From CAVVEC01 sp963747105 (lineage in GTDB: Bacteria; Acidobacteriota; Terriglobia; Terriglobales; Acidobacteriaceae): 64,000 nt of DNA. How positions within the stretch are numbered: position 1 is the first letter of the stretch; each line of letters opens with the position of its first letter. The stretch spans positions 310,001 to 374,000 of the forward strand of contig CAVVEC010000016.1 of the NCBI GenBank assembly GCA_963747105.1, written 5' to 3'. Shown here piece after piece: positions 44,941 through 55,425 of this stretch. The translations under genes were made by a program, and so were the position numbers. Under the pieces are notes generated by a model. That model did no database searches and had not been told where the DNA came from. It worked only from the letters and a program-made list of their open reading frames with translations.

Positions 44941-45980
44941 ATGGCTGTGTACACAATTGATCCGATAAACGACGAGCGCTGGGGTGACTTCCTGCAGAAA
45001 CATCCCGCAGCCTCTGTCTTTCATACACCGGATTGGCTGGAAGCGTTGCGGCGGACATATGGTTACAAACCAGTGGCTTTTACGACTTCACCCCCAGGAT
45101 ATCCATTAACCAATGGTATCCCTTTCTGTGGGATTTCCGGCTGGCTCAGCGGACACCGCTTGGTGTCGCTACCATTCTCTGATCACTGCGCCCCGCTGGT
45201 GGAAGGTTCAGAACAACTATCCGTCTGTTAGCGTCTTTGCGAGAGGGTTTTGAGCGCGAAAAGTGGAAGTACCTGGAAATTCGAGCAACAGAACTGGCCT
45301 TGCCCGATTGCGAAGCGTTTGAGAAAAGTGAGGTTTTCTTTCTCCACAAGCTGGATTTGCGTCCAAGCTTGGATGATATTTTCCAGAATTTCCACAAGGA
45401 TTGCGTGCAGAGAAAAACTCAGCGTGCCACGCGAGAGGATCTCACTCACGAAGAAGGAAGGTCAGAGCTGCTATTGACTAAGTTCTACCGTCTTCTGTTG
45501 ATGACTCGGCGTCGGCATGGATTGCCGCCACAGCCTCTGGCTTGGTTTCGAAATTTGATTGCTTGTTTGGGGGACAAAGTCAGAATCCGCGTTGCGTCAA
45601 AAGAGGGGCGACCAATTGCCGGTATTCTTACACTCGATTACAAGCAAACCCTGGTTTACAAGTACGGTTGCTCGGATGAGAGGTTCAATCAACTGGGTGG
45701 CATGCAATTTTTATTCTGGCACTCGATCCAGGATGCCAAGAGGGATCAACTGTCTGAGTTTGATATGGGTCGCTCCGATTGCGACAACCCTGGATTAGTG
45801 ACGTTCAAGGACCGCTGGGGTGCGACTCGGACAAGACTGGTTTACCTGCGATACCCGCGCGCACGCTTCCATTCAATCCGTGAGGCGGCACAAGGCAAGA
45901 TTTCCAGGCGCGTTTTTGCTTGTATGCCGGACAGCTTACTGTCTGCGACAGGTAGAGTGCTGTACAAGTACATGGGGTAA
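44941..45980 (+). CDS. FemAB/GNAT-like acyltransferase (first of four), one frameshift
   Basis: Joined at about 45230, the protein has about 346 residues. N-terminus WGDFLQKHPAASVFHTPDWLEALRRTYGYKP (motif VFHTPDWLEAL) is typical of FemAB-like proteins in EPS clusters. The second half has GRPIAGILTLDYKQTLVYKYGCSD and LGGMQFLFWHSIQDA, the acyl-CoA- or aminoacyl-tRNA-type GNAT fold. The shift loses one base between AACAACTATCCGTC and TGTTAGCG. It could attach an acyl or amino acid to a sugar. Confidence 0.72.
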
Positions 45981-46005
45981 TCGACTCCGCATCTGTCTCC
46001 CAATT

Positions 46006-46911
46006 ATGGCTCACGCAGTCAAATATGTCATCATCACTCCCGTACGGGATGAGGAAAAGCACGTTGAGGCCACCATCCAATCGATCACGGCGCAAACTGA
46101 TTCTGCCCAGCGAGTGGATCATTGTCGACGACGGTTCGAGCGACAAAACTGCCGAAATCGTCGATCAGTATGCGGATCGGTTTCCGTGGATTCGTCTGGT
46201 TCGCAGGCCGAATCGGGGAGTTCGCAAGTCCGGCGGCGGCGTTATTGAAGCCTTCTATGATGGTTACGAGCACTCATGCGATGCTCGACTGGGAGTTCAT
46301 CGTGAAGCTCGACGGAGACCTGACTTTTTCTCCGGACTACTTTGAAAAATGCTTTGAGCATTTTCAAAAAGAACCCAGCTCTGGGCGTCGGAGGGGGAGA
46401 AATTTATCACGATCTTGGAGGCACGCAGAAACTTGAGGCCAATCCCAAGTTTCATGTCCGAGGAGCAACCAAGATTTATCGAAGGGCGTGCTGGGAAGCG
46501 ATTGGCGGATTATTGAAGGCTCCGGGGTGGGACACGATCGATGAAGTGAAAGCCAATATGTTGGGTTGGAAGAGCTACAGCTTCAGCGAACTCCATGTTG
46601 TTCATCATCGCTTCACGGGAACTGCTGACGGACTGTTGCGCGACCGGATAAAGCATGGTGTGGCGTGCTACGTTCGGGATACCACCCCCTCTTTCTTGCG
46701 GCGAGTTGCTGTGTCGAGATTGTTCCAAAAGCCTTATGTTGCGGGTTCCGCTGCGATTTGCTACGGATTTCTAAAGGGCTATTGGACTCGAACGCCGCGA
46801 GTGAACGACAGACAGCTGATCAAGTATTTGCGCACGCAGCAGACTCAGACGCCTTTGCGGGCTGGAAACGATCTGGAGATAACGAGCATTCTGAGACCTC
46901 AGCGCAAATGA
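46006..46911 (+). CDS. Family 2 glycosyltransferase, about three frameshifts
   Basis: Stitched product is about 300 residues. It begins VKYVIITPVRDEEKHVEATIQSI, then in the next frame EWIIVDDGSSDKTAEIVDQYAD with the nucleotide-binding Asp, then FIVKLDGDLTFSPDYFEKCFEHFQK with the metal-binding DGD, and the last long frame GVGGGEIYHDLGGTQKLE to the stop. All motifs are in correct order. Breaks are near 46100, 46280 and 46370. It is a GT-A inverting enzyme of the EPS unit. Confidence 0.72.
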
Positions 46912-46912
46912 T

Positions 46913-48873
46913 ATGTGCGGAATTTGCGGAAAATTCGAGTTTGAACACAGTGCGCAGCTGTCAGCCGCGTGCTCATTGGGGGCATGATGGATACGATTCG
47001 GCATCGTGGGCCCGATGATGAAGGAATCTATCTTGCGCCCCAGGTCGGGTTAGGTTTCGTGCGGCTCTCGATTATCGACTTGGCAAGCGGCCATCAGCCA
47101 TTATCGAATGAAGACGGTACGATCTGGATCGTATTTCAACGGGGAGATCTACAACTACCGCGAGCTTCGCACTTTTTTATTGAGCAAGGGGCATGTTTTC
47201 AAGACACAGAGCGACACCGAAGTCATTGTGCATCTGTACGAGGAATTCGGGCCGCGTGCGTGGAGAAGTTGCGCGGCATGTTCGCGTTTGCTTTGTGGGA
47301 TGAAAACACAAAAACTCTTCTCCTGGCGAGGGACCGGGTGGGAATCAAAGCCTCTTTATTATTCGCTTGACCGATAAGGCCATCGTGTTCGCTTCCGAGA
47401 TCAAGGCGATCCTGGCGGATCCGACCGTCAAGCCGAGAACTTGCCCCGGAGATCATCGACCGCTTCCTCACTTTCCTCTACGTCCCAGGCGAAGAGACGC
47501 TGCTGCAAGCGATCCACAAGCTCGCGCCCGGGCATTATCTGCTGGTTAAGGACAGCAAAGCAGAAATTCGGCAATACTGGGATCTGCAGTTTTCTAAGCC
47601 TTCTGCATCTCTGAGCCTCGAGGACGCCGAGCGGGAATTGTCGAGATCTGTTGGCCGAAGCGGTCGAACTGCACATGATTGCCGACGTTCCGGTAGGTGT
47701 TCTTCTCAGCGGGGGCGTGGACTCGACCGCGGTGCTGAGCTGTGCCGCCGAGAGAACCGACAAGGAAATCAGCAGTTACACCGTGGGTTTCGCTGGTTCC
47801 GGTTTTGCCGATGAAAGACCTTACGCCAAATTGGCCGCGCAAACCTTCGGCAGTCGGCATCACGACATGACGATCTCCGCCGCGGATTTCGCTGAGTTCC
47901 TGCCGCAATACGTTTGGCACATGGAAGAGCCGGTTTGTGAGCCGCCCGCCATTGCCCTGTACTACGTGTCGAAGATGGCGAGGAAGTACGTAAAGGTTTT
48001 GCTGTCAGGGGAAGGCGGAGACGAGGCGTTTGCCGGCTACAACAACTATCGCAGCATTATCTGGCTGGAGCGGCTGAAACACGATTTGGCCTGCCTTGAA
48101 CAGCGCAATGTCGTGGGGAATCTCCCACCTCAATTCGTGGGTTCATTCCGCGAGGCTGGCCAAATATGCGCCTTTAATGAGCGCGACATTTCCCCAGTAC
48201 TACTACAGCCGCACTTCAACTCCGTATCGGTACTCCGGGAACGGGATCGGGGAGCTATACTCGACGGACTTCATACAGTCGATCGACAAGGAATTTACGG
48301 TGGAGCCGGTCCGCAAGCTGTTTTCAGCAGTGAAGAATGAAAGCGTCCTTGACCAGATGCTTTACATCGATACCAAGACCTGGCTGCCGGATGATTTGCT
48401 CATCAAGGCCGACAAGATGACGATGGCCAACTCTCTCGAACTGCGCGTCCCTTTGCTCGACCATCGTCTCCTGGAATTTGCTGCCTCCCTTCCGCCGCAC
48501 TACAAATTGAAGGGCTTCACGATGAAATATATCTGGAAGAAGGCCCTGTCGAAGCGGGTTCCAGATGCAATCCTGAAACGAAAGAAAGCTGGGTTCCCGG
48601 TTCCTTACGAATCGTGGCTACGAAACGAATTTCGAGACGAAATCCGTGCCATTCTTGACCGACCGGAGAACCATCCAGAGAGGATACTTCCAGAAGGCCG
48701 GAGTAGAACAACTCATCAACGCCAACGTCGAGCACGGTACCTATTCGAAAGAGATTTTTTCGCTGGTGACCTTGGAATTGTGGCATCGGATGTTTCTGGA
48801 CGGCGACACGGTAACGCTGAGCCAGGATGCCCCTCGATCGTCCGAAAACTCTCACAATTTCGCGTTCCGATAG
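46913..48873 (+). CDS. asnB: Glutamine-dependent asparagine synthetase-like protein, several frameshifts
   Basis: Stitched product is about 640 residues. It starts ATG TGC (MCGICGKFEFE) at 46913 with the nucleophile Cys2, then MMDTIRHRGPDDEGIYL and FNGEIYNYRELR of the glutaminase domain. The synthetase part has SGGVDSTAVLSC (PP-loop), GEGGDEAFAGYNNYRS and VPLLDHRLLEFAASLP. Frame changes near 46975, 47130, 47350, 47440, 47640, 48150 and 48690. At 47130 and 47349 a T and an A run are one base too long. In EPS loci such proteins may amidate a uronic acid rather than make asparagine. Confidence 0.78.
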
Positions 48874-48878
48874 TGTCA

Positions 48879-50053
48879 ATGCACGTTCCAACAACACCTC
48901 AAGTCGGTAGCCGGCGGACGGCGCTGAACACTGCCGCGGGAACCCTGTGGTACGTTCCCGGTTCATTTAAGCTTGTTCGCGTTCTGGGGCCTCGATACTC
49001 GTTGCGATGTGTCCTTTTTCATGATGTTTCAGATACGGAATCGTCATTCACCAGGGGTCTGGGCGGCACCATCACGCGCAAGAATTTCGAGGCGGCACTA
49101 AGATTTCTCACCAAGCACTACACTCCTGTCAGCTTGCAAGAAGTTCTGTCCAGTTTTGATGGCCGACCGCTTCCACCGCGGCCCGTACTAGTAACCTTCG
49201 ACGATGCCTACGCATCCGTGAGCGAATTTGCGGCGCCACTTTGCTCGAAGTATGGAGTGCCGGCGATCTTCTTCGTCAATGCTGCCTGTCTCGATAATCG
49301 GCAACTAGCTCTGGATAATCTGGTCTGCTATGCGTTTAACGTATTCGGATTGAATACGATCAATGCTGCGATCCGCGCCGTCAAGGGCTGTGAGAACCTC
49401 GCAGTGCATTCCCTGGCGGAGGTCTTCGCGCGCTTCTTCCCTCGATTTCGCTATCAGCCAGGATGAGCTTCCGTGACGGGCTGGTTCGGTTGACCCAGAT
49501 CAGTGAGAGCGATCTGGCAGCCAAGGCGGCTCTCTATCTAAGCGGTGAACAACTTCGCAGTCTCACGGCTTTCGATTTCGAGATCGGCAATCACACCTAC
49601 ACTCACGTACACTGCCGTGCTTTGTTGGAGGACGAGTTGGCAGGGGAGATAGACCAAAACAAGGCGTTGTTAGAGACGATCTCGGGACAGAAGGTACGAA
49701 GCTTCAGCGTACCGTATGGCTCCTCAGCCGACCTTACCACCGATTTGGTGTCCCATCTTCATCGTCGTGGGTACCAGGCAGTTTTCCTGGCTGAGAGCCG
49801 CGCCAACTCACCGCGGCCTGACTGGTCCCGTCTTGACAGGGTCAGCATTATGACCGGCAGCAATGCTACTTTATTTTCAGAGATTGAGGTACTGCCGCGG
49901 CTCCGCACCATAAGGGAGTGGCTGTTCGGCACGTTGAATTTGGGATATCGCCGGAGTAACACTGATTTGGAGACAGTGAATCCAACTGTATGGCCCTGCG
50001 CCCCCCGGGAAGGCGCAAAGACCGGTGCTGCCGTCCCCAGCGGAAATCCGTAG
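48879..50053 (+). CDS. Polysaccharide deacetylase (NodB fold), one frameshift
   Basis: Product about 390 residues. LVTFDDAYASV carries the metal-binding and catalytic Asp pair; after the frameshift near 49455, FEIGNHTYTHVHC gives the His pair and RSFSVPYGSS the substrate loop. The N-terminus has CVLFHDVSD. It removes N-acetyl or O-acetyl groups from the polysaccharide, probably in the periplasm or before export, though no signal peptide is evident. It follows asnB by a few bases. Confidence 0.75.
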
Positions 50054-50138
50054 GCGGCAATTCAGTTGTTGTTCGAGTTTTGCGATAATTTTCGACGCGA
50101 TAACACACCAATGACCACGCAATGAATTTCTCTTAGAG

Positions 50139-50342
50139 ATGGATGAGATTCTCGGCCTCCCCGCCGGGACGCTTCGAGGCCACGAAAAACTGGAGGAGCT
50201 GGAGAACTGGGACTCCACTTCGCTCATCACCTTTATTGCCATGGCGGACTCTCAACAGTGGTGTATCTGATCTCTCCCGCCCAAATCGTGAACTGCTCCA
50301 CGGTTGCCGATCTTCTGCGACTGGCTCGGACGCGAGAGTTAG
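50139..50342 (+). CDS. Acyl carrier protein, frameshifted
   Basis: The small protein reads MDEILGLPAGTLRGHEKLEEL, then ENWDSTSLITFIAMAD with the phosphopantetheine Ser in WDSTS, and continues in another frame as LSPAQIVNCSTVADLLRLA. Total about 68 residues, near the ACP norm if a few N-terminal residues are lost upstream. It sits just before the FkbH-like gene, the usual partner that loads a glyceryl unit on an ACP. Confidence 0.6.
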
Positions 50343-50388
50343 CGTTTCTTAACGGCAAACCGCCGCGGTCGGTGCACCGGAAGTTTTC

Positions 50389-52295
50389 ATGCCATCTGAA
50401 GCCAAAACATTACAAGAGATGTCCCGACCTCTGCGACTTCCCATGGCGGCACCGACCTACTGCGGAATCGTCGAATGCTGAAGACGGAACTGCTTAAACA
50501 AGGAAATCTGCTCTCAACCCGGATTGCGATTCTCGGCGGTTCCACGACAACCGAAGTTAAGAGCATGTTGGAGCTGTTCCTCTTGGCCCATGGCATCCAG
50601 CCGACGTTCTACGAATCGGGATACAACCGCTATTGTGAAGATGTGTTGTTCGAGAATCCGGATTTGTGGAATTTCAAGCCCGACATCGTCTTTATTCACA
50701 CCACTTGGCACAACGTGTCCGATTTCCCGAATTACTGGAAACTGAGGCCGAGGTTGAAGGCACGCATTCGCCGCGAGATGGCGCGGTTCGAATCCCTTTG
50801 GGAGAAGATTCACACGGGACTTGGCGCACTCATTATCCAAAACAATTTTGATCTGCCGCGCCTCAGGCCACTCGGGAATCTGGAGGCTTCCCAATCATTC
50901 GGCCGCGTCAACTTCTTGTTGAGGCTGAATGCCGAATTCGCAAGCTATGCCCGCAACCACTCACGTTTCTTCATTAACGACATTCATTATCTATCTGCGC
51001 AAGTCGGTCTGACAGAATGGCTCGGTAACAGCTACTGGTACAGCTTTCACATGGCCCTGAGTCCGACCGCTACTGTGGCTCTGGCGCGTAACGTTGCCGC
51101 GATTGTTAAGTCAATTTACGGCAAGTCTAAGAAGTGCCTCGTCCTTGACCTGGACAATACCTTTGGGGCGGAGTAATTGGCGATGACGGTCTCCAAAACC
51201 TGATTCTTGGTCCTGACCATCCAGTCGGGGCAGCTTTCATGGATTTTCAGCGGTACGTGAAGGATCTACAGAGGCGCGGCATCATTCTCGCAGTGTGCTC
51301 GAAAAATGACGCCGACAACGCCAAAGAGGGTTTCTCGCACCCGGACAGCATATTAAGGCTCGAGGATTTCAGCGCATTCAAGGCCAACTGGAATCCGAAG
51401 CCGGAAAACATCCGTGAAATTGCTCTCGAGCTCAACATCGGTCTCGATAGTATGGTGTTTGTCGATGACAATCCCGCAGAGAGGGCGTTTGTGGCAGAGC
51501 AATTGCCCGAGGTGGCGGTGCCGGACGTAGGTTCAGACGTTTCTTTATTCGCAGAAGTACTCGAACGCGAGCGCTATTTTGAAGTGGACAAAGTGGTCCA
51601 GGAAGATCTCAGCCGAGCGGCCTTCTATAGTTCGAATGCACAGCGGAAGGCTCAGAGTCAAGTTTCTGTAATTATGGAGAATTCCTTGCATCGCTCAAGA
51701 TGACGGCAGAAATCGGTCCGTTTCTTCCCGTCTATCTGGAACGAGTCACGCAATTGATCAACAAGACCAATCAGTTCAATCTGACCACGCGACGATATAC
51801 GAGCCCCGAAGTTGAGGCGATTGCTCAAGATCCGAATTTTGTAACCTTATATGGACGCTTGACTTGACAAATTTGGCGACAACGGTCTGGTGTCGGTCCT
51901 GATTGGGCGAGCGGTTGCCGATACCGTGGAGTTGGACGTTTGGCTGATGAGCTGTCGCGTGTTGAATCGCGAGTTGGAACTTGCCATGTTTGACGCACTG
52001 GTCGAACGCTGCCAAGCACGTGGCATCCGCAAGATCGTAGGCGTCTACATCCCTTCCAAGAAGAATGGCATGGTTGCGGGGCACTATAGCAGTCTCGGCT
52101 TCAGTCAGGTGGACGGAGCCATCCGATGGCCGTGAGTTGTGGTTCTATGACCTGCCCTCGAATGTACTCGCCGCGAACGCGCTACATTGGCCGGCCGGCC
52201 GGAGGCGCTCATGGTTGGCCCAAGCGCACAGAGCGAATCGGTGCCGTCGGGGATTTAGTGCAATGGTCGCTGGATCAAAGTCCGCTGTCCGCTGA
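50389..52295 (+). CDS. FkbH-like HAD-superfamily protein (HAD-IIIC), several frameshifts
   Basis: Stitched product is about 560 residues. Start ATG 50389 (MPSEAKTLQEMSRPLR). The N-terminal domain is SGNH-like (IAILGGSTTTEVKSML, NDIHYLSA). The HAD motif I DLDNTFWGGVIGDDG is recovered by one extra base near 51170, where a T run is short. VCSKNDADNA and FVDDNPAERAFV follow, then a GNAT-like tail (MFDALVERCQARGIRKIVGVYIPSKKNGM). FkbH proteins put a phosphoglycerate-derived glyceryl group on an ACP. The end point is uncertain. Confidence 0.72.
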
Positions 52296-52317
52296 CGAGG
52301 ATGGCGAATTGAACCCT

Positions 52318-53407
52318 ATGGCGCATCCTGTTTGGCAAGTGGAAGTGGATCGTGCGACGCCTGCCGAATGGGCTCCAGATGCTCGATCTATTCGACGATG
52401 CCAATATCTACCAGACGTGGGCTTATGGCGCGGTGCGTTGGGGAAGAAAAAACCTCAGCCACCTGGTTTTGAAGCGAAATGGTGAAGTCGTTGGCGATCG
52501 CGCAAGTCAGAATCGTTCGTCCGACAAGGTTAAGTTTGGGATGGCATATTTGCGGTGGGGCCCTCTCTGCCACCGCCGCGGAAGCACAGCTAGATGCCGA
52601 AACCACGTGCGCATGACTCGACGCCCTGCAAAAGGAATATGTCTGCAAACGACGGACTTTTATTGCAGATCCTGCCGAACGCGTTTGCCGGATCGCCGCG
52701 CCGAACTGTTCCAATCAGCTTTTTCCGCGTTCACACAGGAACCTCGAACCTCTGCCAACACATATAGAACTTTCGTCCTCGATCTCGCACCTCCTCTTGA
52801 AGAATTGCGAAGGAATCTCGACAAGAAATGGCGAAACCAGCTTACGCGCGTCGGAAAAGAAAGGATTGAAGGTTATCGCAGGAAGTGGGATTGATGAATA
52901 CCGAACTTTTTGCAGCATGTATACCCAGATGCGAAAGCGGCAAAGTATTCGAAACCACGCGTGGACGTAGAGGAGTTTGCGCGGATCCAGGAAGACTTGC
53001 CCGAGACCCATCGCATGCAGAGTCTTGATCTGTGAGCAAGGGGGGCGTCCGGTCGCAGGGATTGTTGCCTCGGCGATGGGTGATTCAGCGATTTACTCCT
53101 CGGCGCGACCAGCGACGATGGATTAAATGCAAAAGGCGCCTACTTGCTGCAGTGGACACTGATTCAATGGCTGAAGGAAAATGGCATCAGGTGGTACGAC
53201 TTCGGAGGCATCGACCCGGAAGCGAACCCCGGCGTTTATTCATTCAAGAGAGGGTTTTCTGGCGCGGACGTGTTTCAATTGACCCCGCTGGTGGCATGCA
53301 ACAGCATTGTCTCCTCTGCGCTCGTCAGGGCGAGCCGCGCTGCGCAACGTGCGGTTCGCAGCTTGGGCGCTCTGAACCTTGGCCGCGCCCACAAATCGAC
53401 GAGTTAA
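52318..53407 (+). CDS. FemAB/GNAT-like acyltransferase (second of four), many frameshifts
   Basis: Stitched product is about 360 residues. ATG 52318 opens MAHPVWQVEVDRATPAEW, then DDANIYQTWAYGAVRWGRKNLSHLVLKRNGEVV (motif IYQTWAYGAVRW), fragments such as KKWRNQLTR, GGRPVAGIVAS and AYLLQWTLIQWLKENGIRWYDFGGIDPEANPGVYSFKRGF (motif YDFGGIDPEANPGVYSFKRG). At least five breaks lie between 52380 and 53150. It is the most damaged reading in the window yet all family motifs survive, so sequence error is likely. Confidence 0.68.
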
Positions 53408-53479
53408 GACAGTTAGAGCGATGTGCCTAAGCCAAGCTGTTAGCGATCAGAAGCTAAGGTAGAAACCATTTCTTCACCC

Positions 53480-54447
53480 ATGGATATCTCGGTCGTCATC
53501 GTCGGCTGGAACGCCAGGCACTATTTGGAACTGTGCCTGGGAGCTTGGCCGATGCGCCACCACGCCGCAGCATGGAAATCATTGTGGTTGACAATGCTTC
53601 CAGCGACGGCTCTTCGGAAATGATCCAAGCCCGGTTTCCACACGTCAGGCTCATTAGAAGTGAAGAGAATCTCGGTTTTGCCAAGGGCAATAATGTGGCG
53701 ATCCGGCAATGCCAGGGCCGCTATATCGCGTTGGTGAACCCAGACGTAATCGTATTTCCGGCTGTCTGGATGCTTTGGCGGATTTCCTTGACCAGAATCC
53801 CAGAGTGGGGAATGTTGGCCCGCGCGTTTTGAATCCCGACATGACCATGCAGAGTACCTGTCGGAGATTCCCAACTCTGTGGAACAATTTTTGTTCCGCA
53901 ACTGGACTTGGCGACAAAGTTCAAGAATTCGAAGTTCTTCGCCGGCGAGCACATGTTCTACTTTCCCCACGATCGAACTTTGCCGGTTGACGTACTGGTG
54001 GGTTGCTTCTCGATGATCCGCCGCGAAACCTTCGACGAAGTTGGCCTGCTCGATGAAAACCTCTTCATGTATGGCGACGACGTGGATTGGTGCCGGCGTG
54101 CGTGGAAGGCGGGATGGCAGGTAGTTTTCTTTCCCGGCGCCCGGGCAGTTCATGACCGCGGCAAAATCACGGCCCCGTATCCCGTTCGCTTTGCAGTCGC
54201 ACAACAGCGGTCGGTTTTGTATTATTGGCGCAAGCATCATGGCTTCTGGGGGATGATGGGCATTCGCAGCATCATGCTTTTCCACCATCTGGCTCGCTAC
54301 GGGTTCGCCTTGGTTGCGGGTCTGGCACGCCAGCAGCGAAGCGCGGAAGGCGACGTGCGGAAACAGGTGAGCGGCGCCTGCCTGCGTGGCGATGTTCTCT
54401 GGAGAGTGTTCCTCACTAAGGCTTACCGGCAGCTTCGTATCCATTGA
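53480..54447 (+). CDS. Family 2 glycosyltransferase (WbbL/rhamnosyltransferase-like), frameshifted
   Basis: Stitched product is about 320 residues. SVVIVGWNARHYLELCL begins it; EIIVVDNASSDGSSEMI holds the UDP/TDP-sugar Asp pair; NLGFAKGNNVAIRQCQGRYIALVNPDV the acceptor region; the last frame has FMYGDDVDWCRRAWKAGW, the WbbL hallmark. Shifts near 53550, 53750 and 53900. With rfbC/rfbD-like genes present, a rhamnosyl donor is plausible. Confidence 0.75.
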
Positions 54448-54448
54448 C

Positions 54449-55186
54449 ATGGGTATTTCCACCTCAATCTCGCGTTTCGCGGACTATCACAGACGCAACG
54501 GTTTTCGGGCGACCGTCCGCCGCATCGGGCTCGCTGCCAGACGGTCGCTGTTTTCAAGCCGCATGGTTCTCATGTACTGTGATCTCTCCGCGCTGAACTC
54601 GGCGACGCCTGATTCGCCGAGTTCCATCAAAGTGGAGCGGAAGAGAAACGAAGCCGAGCTCAACCCGCAGGACCTGCAACAGATCACCAGTTTCTGGAAC
54701 CCCAAGCTGGCCCAGCGAAACATCAAAGAGCGTTTCGCACTGGGAGCGTCGTTATGGCTGATCAAGTCCGAAGACCAGCTCGCCGGGTACGGATGGACCT
54801 TGCAGGGACGTACCGTCGAGCCCCATTACTTCCGACTAGCGCAGGACGATGTGCACCTTTTCGACTTCCACGTGTTTCCCGTATACCGCGGTCGGGGACT
54901 GAATCCGTTGCTGGTGACCCACATTGTGCACAGGTTGGCTGCTGAGTGTGCGGGGCGTGCGTTTATCGAAGCGGCACAGTGGAACCAGGCGCAGTTGGCA
55001 TCTCTGCAGAGGACGCCCTTTCATCGCTTGGGCTCGGCCAGGAAGCTCACAATTATTGGTCGAACCCTGGTGTACTGGGGCAAAAACAAAACCGTGGAAC
55101 AACGACAGAAAGACGAGCTCAAGAGTGCGTCCATTGCGGCGACCGGTCGGAAGGGGACAACCAAAATCCGGGACCTGCGAGTTTGA
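54449..55186 (+). CDS. GNAT-family acetyltransferase-like protein (third of four)
   Basis: The protein has 245 residues from the ATG at 54449, one base after the previous stop. The GNAT acyl-CoA site is VHLFDFHVFPVYRGRGLNPLLVTHIVHRL (motif VFPVYRGRGLNPLLV) at about 150-175. The N-terminal half is basic and lacks named motifs. Acyl donor and acceptor are unknown; the EPS context suggests sugar decoration. The frame is clean, unlike its upstream neighbours. Confidence 0.72.
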   Translation: MGISTSISRFADYHRRNGFRATVRRIGLAARRSLFSSRMVLMYCDLSALNSATPDSPSSIKVERKRNEAELNPQDLQQITSFWNPKLAQRNIKERFALGASLWLIKSEDQLAGYGWTLQGRTVEPHYFRLAQDDVHLFDFHVFPVYRGRGLNPLLVTHIVHRLAAECAGRAFIEAAQWNQAQLASLQRTPFHRLGSARKLTIIGRTLVYWGKNKTVEQRQKDELKSASIAATGRKGTTKIRDLRV

Positions 55187-55425
55187 AGAGGTAATGATTG
55201 TGAGCTCAGTTGGTTATAGAGTTTCTCCAAAGGCTGGCGATTTGCTGGAAAGTGAACTAAAGGACGGGTCGACTGTGCTATCGGAATGTCTGCCCCATGT
55301 ACTTCCGAAACCTGTCCTTCCTCCGATGTCCCTCCATACACTAGCCGCAGTGGCCTCCCGCCGGTTTCGAGCAGGCTGCAGACTTTTGCCTCGGCGCGTT
55401 TGCCGAATCGGAGAATCGAATCACA

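Noticed and set aside
44434..54447. Genuine decay of the whole decoration region into pseudogenes
   Set aside because: Family motifs stay intact across each shift and traced shifts sit in homopolymers, so sequence error is the simpler reading; not excluded.
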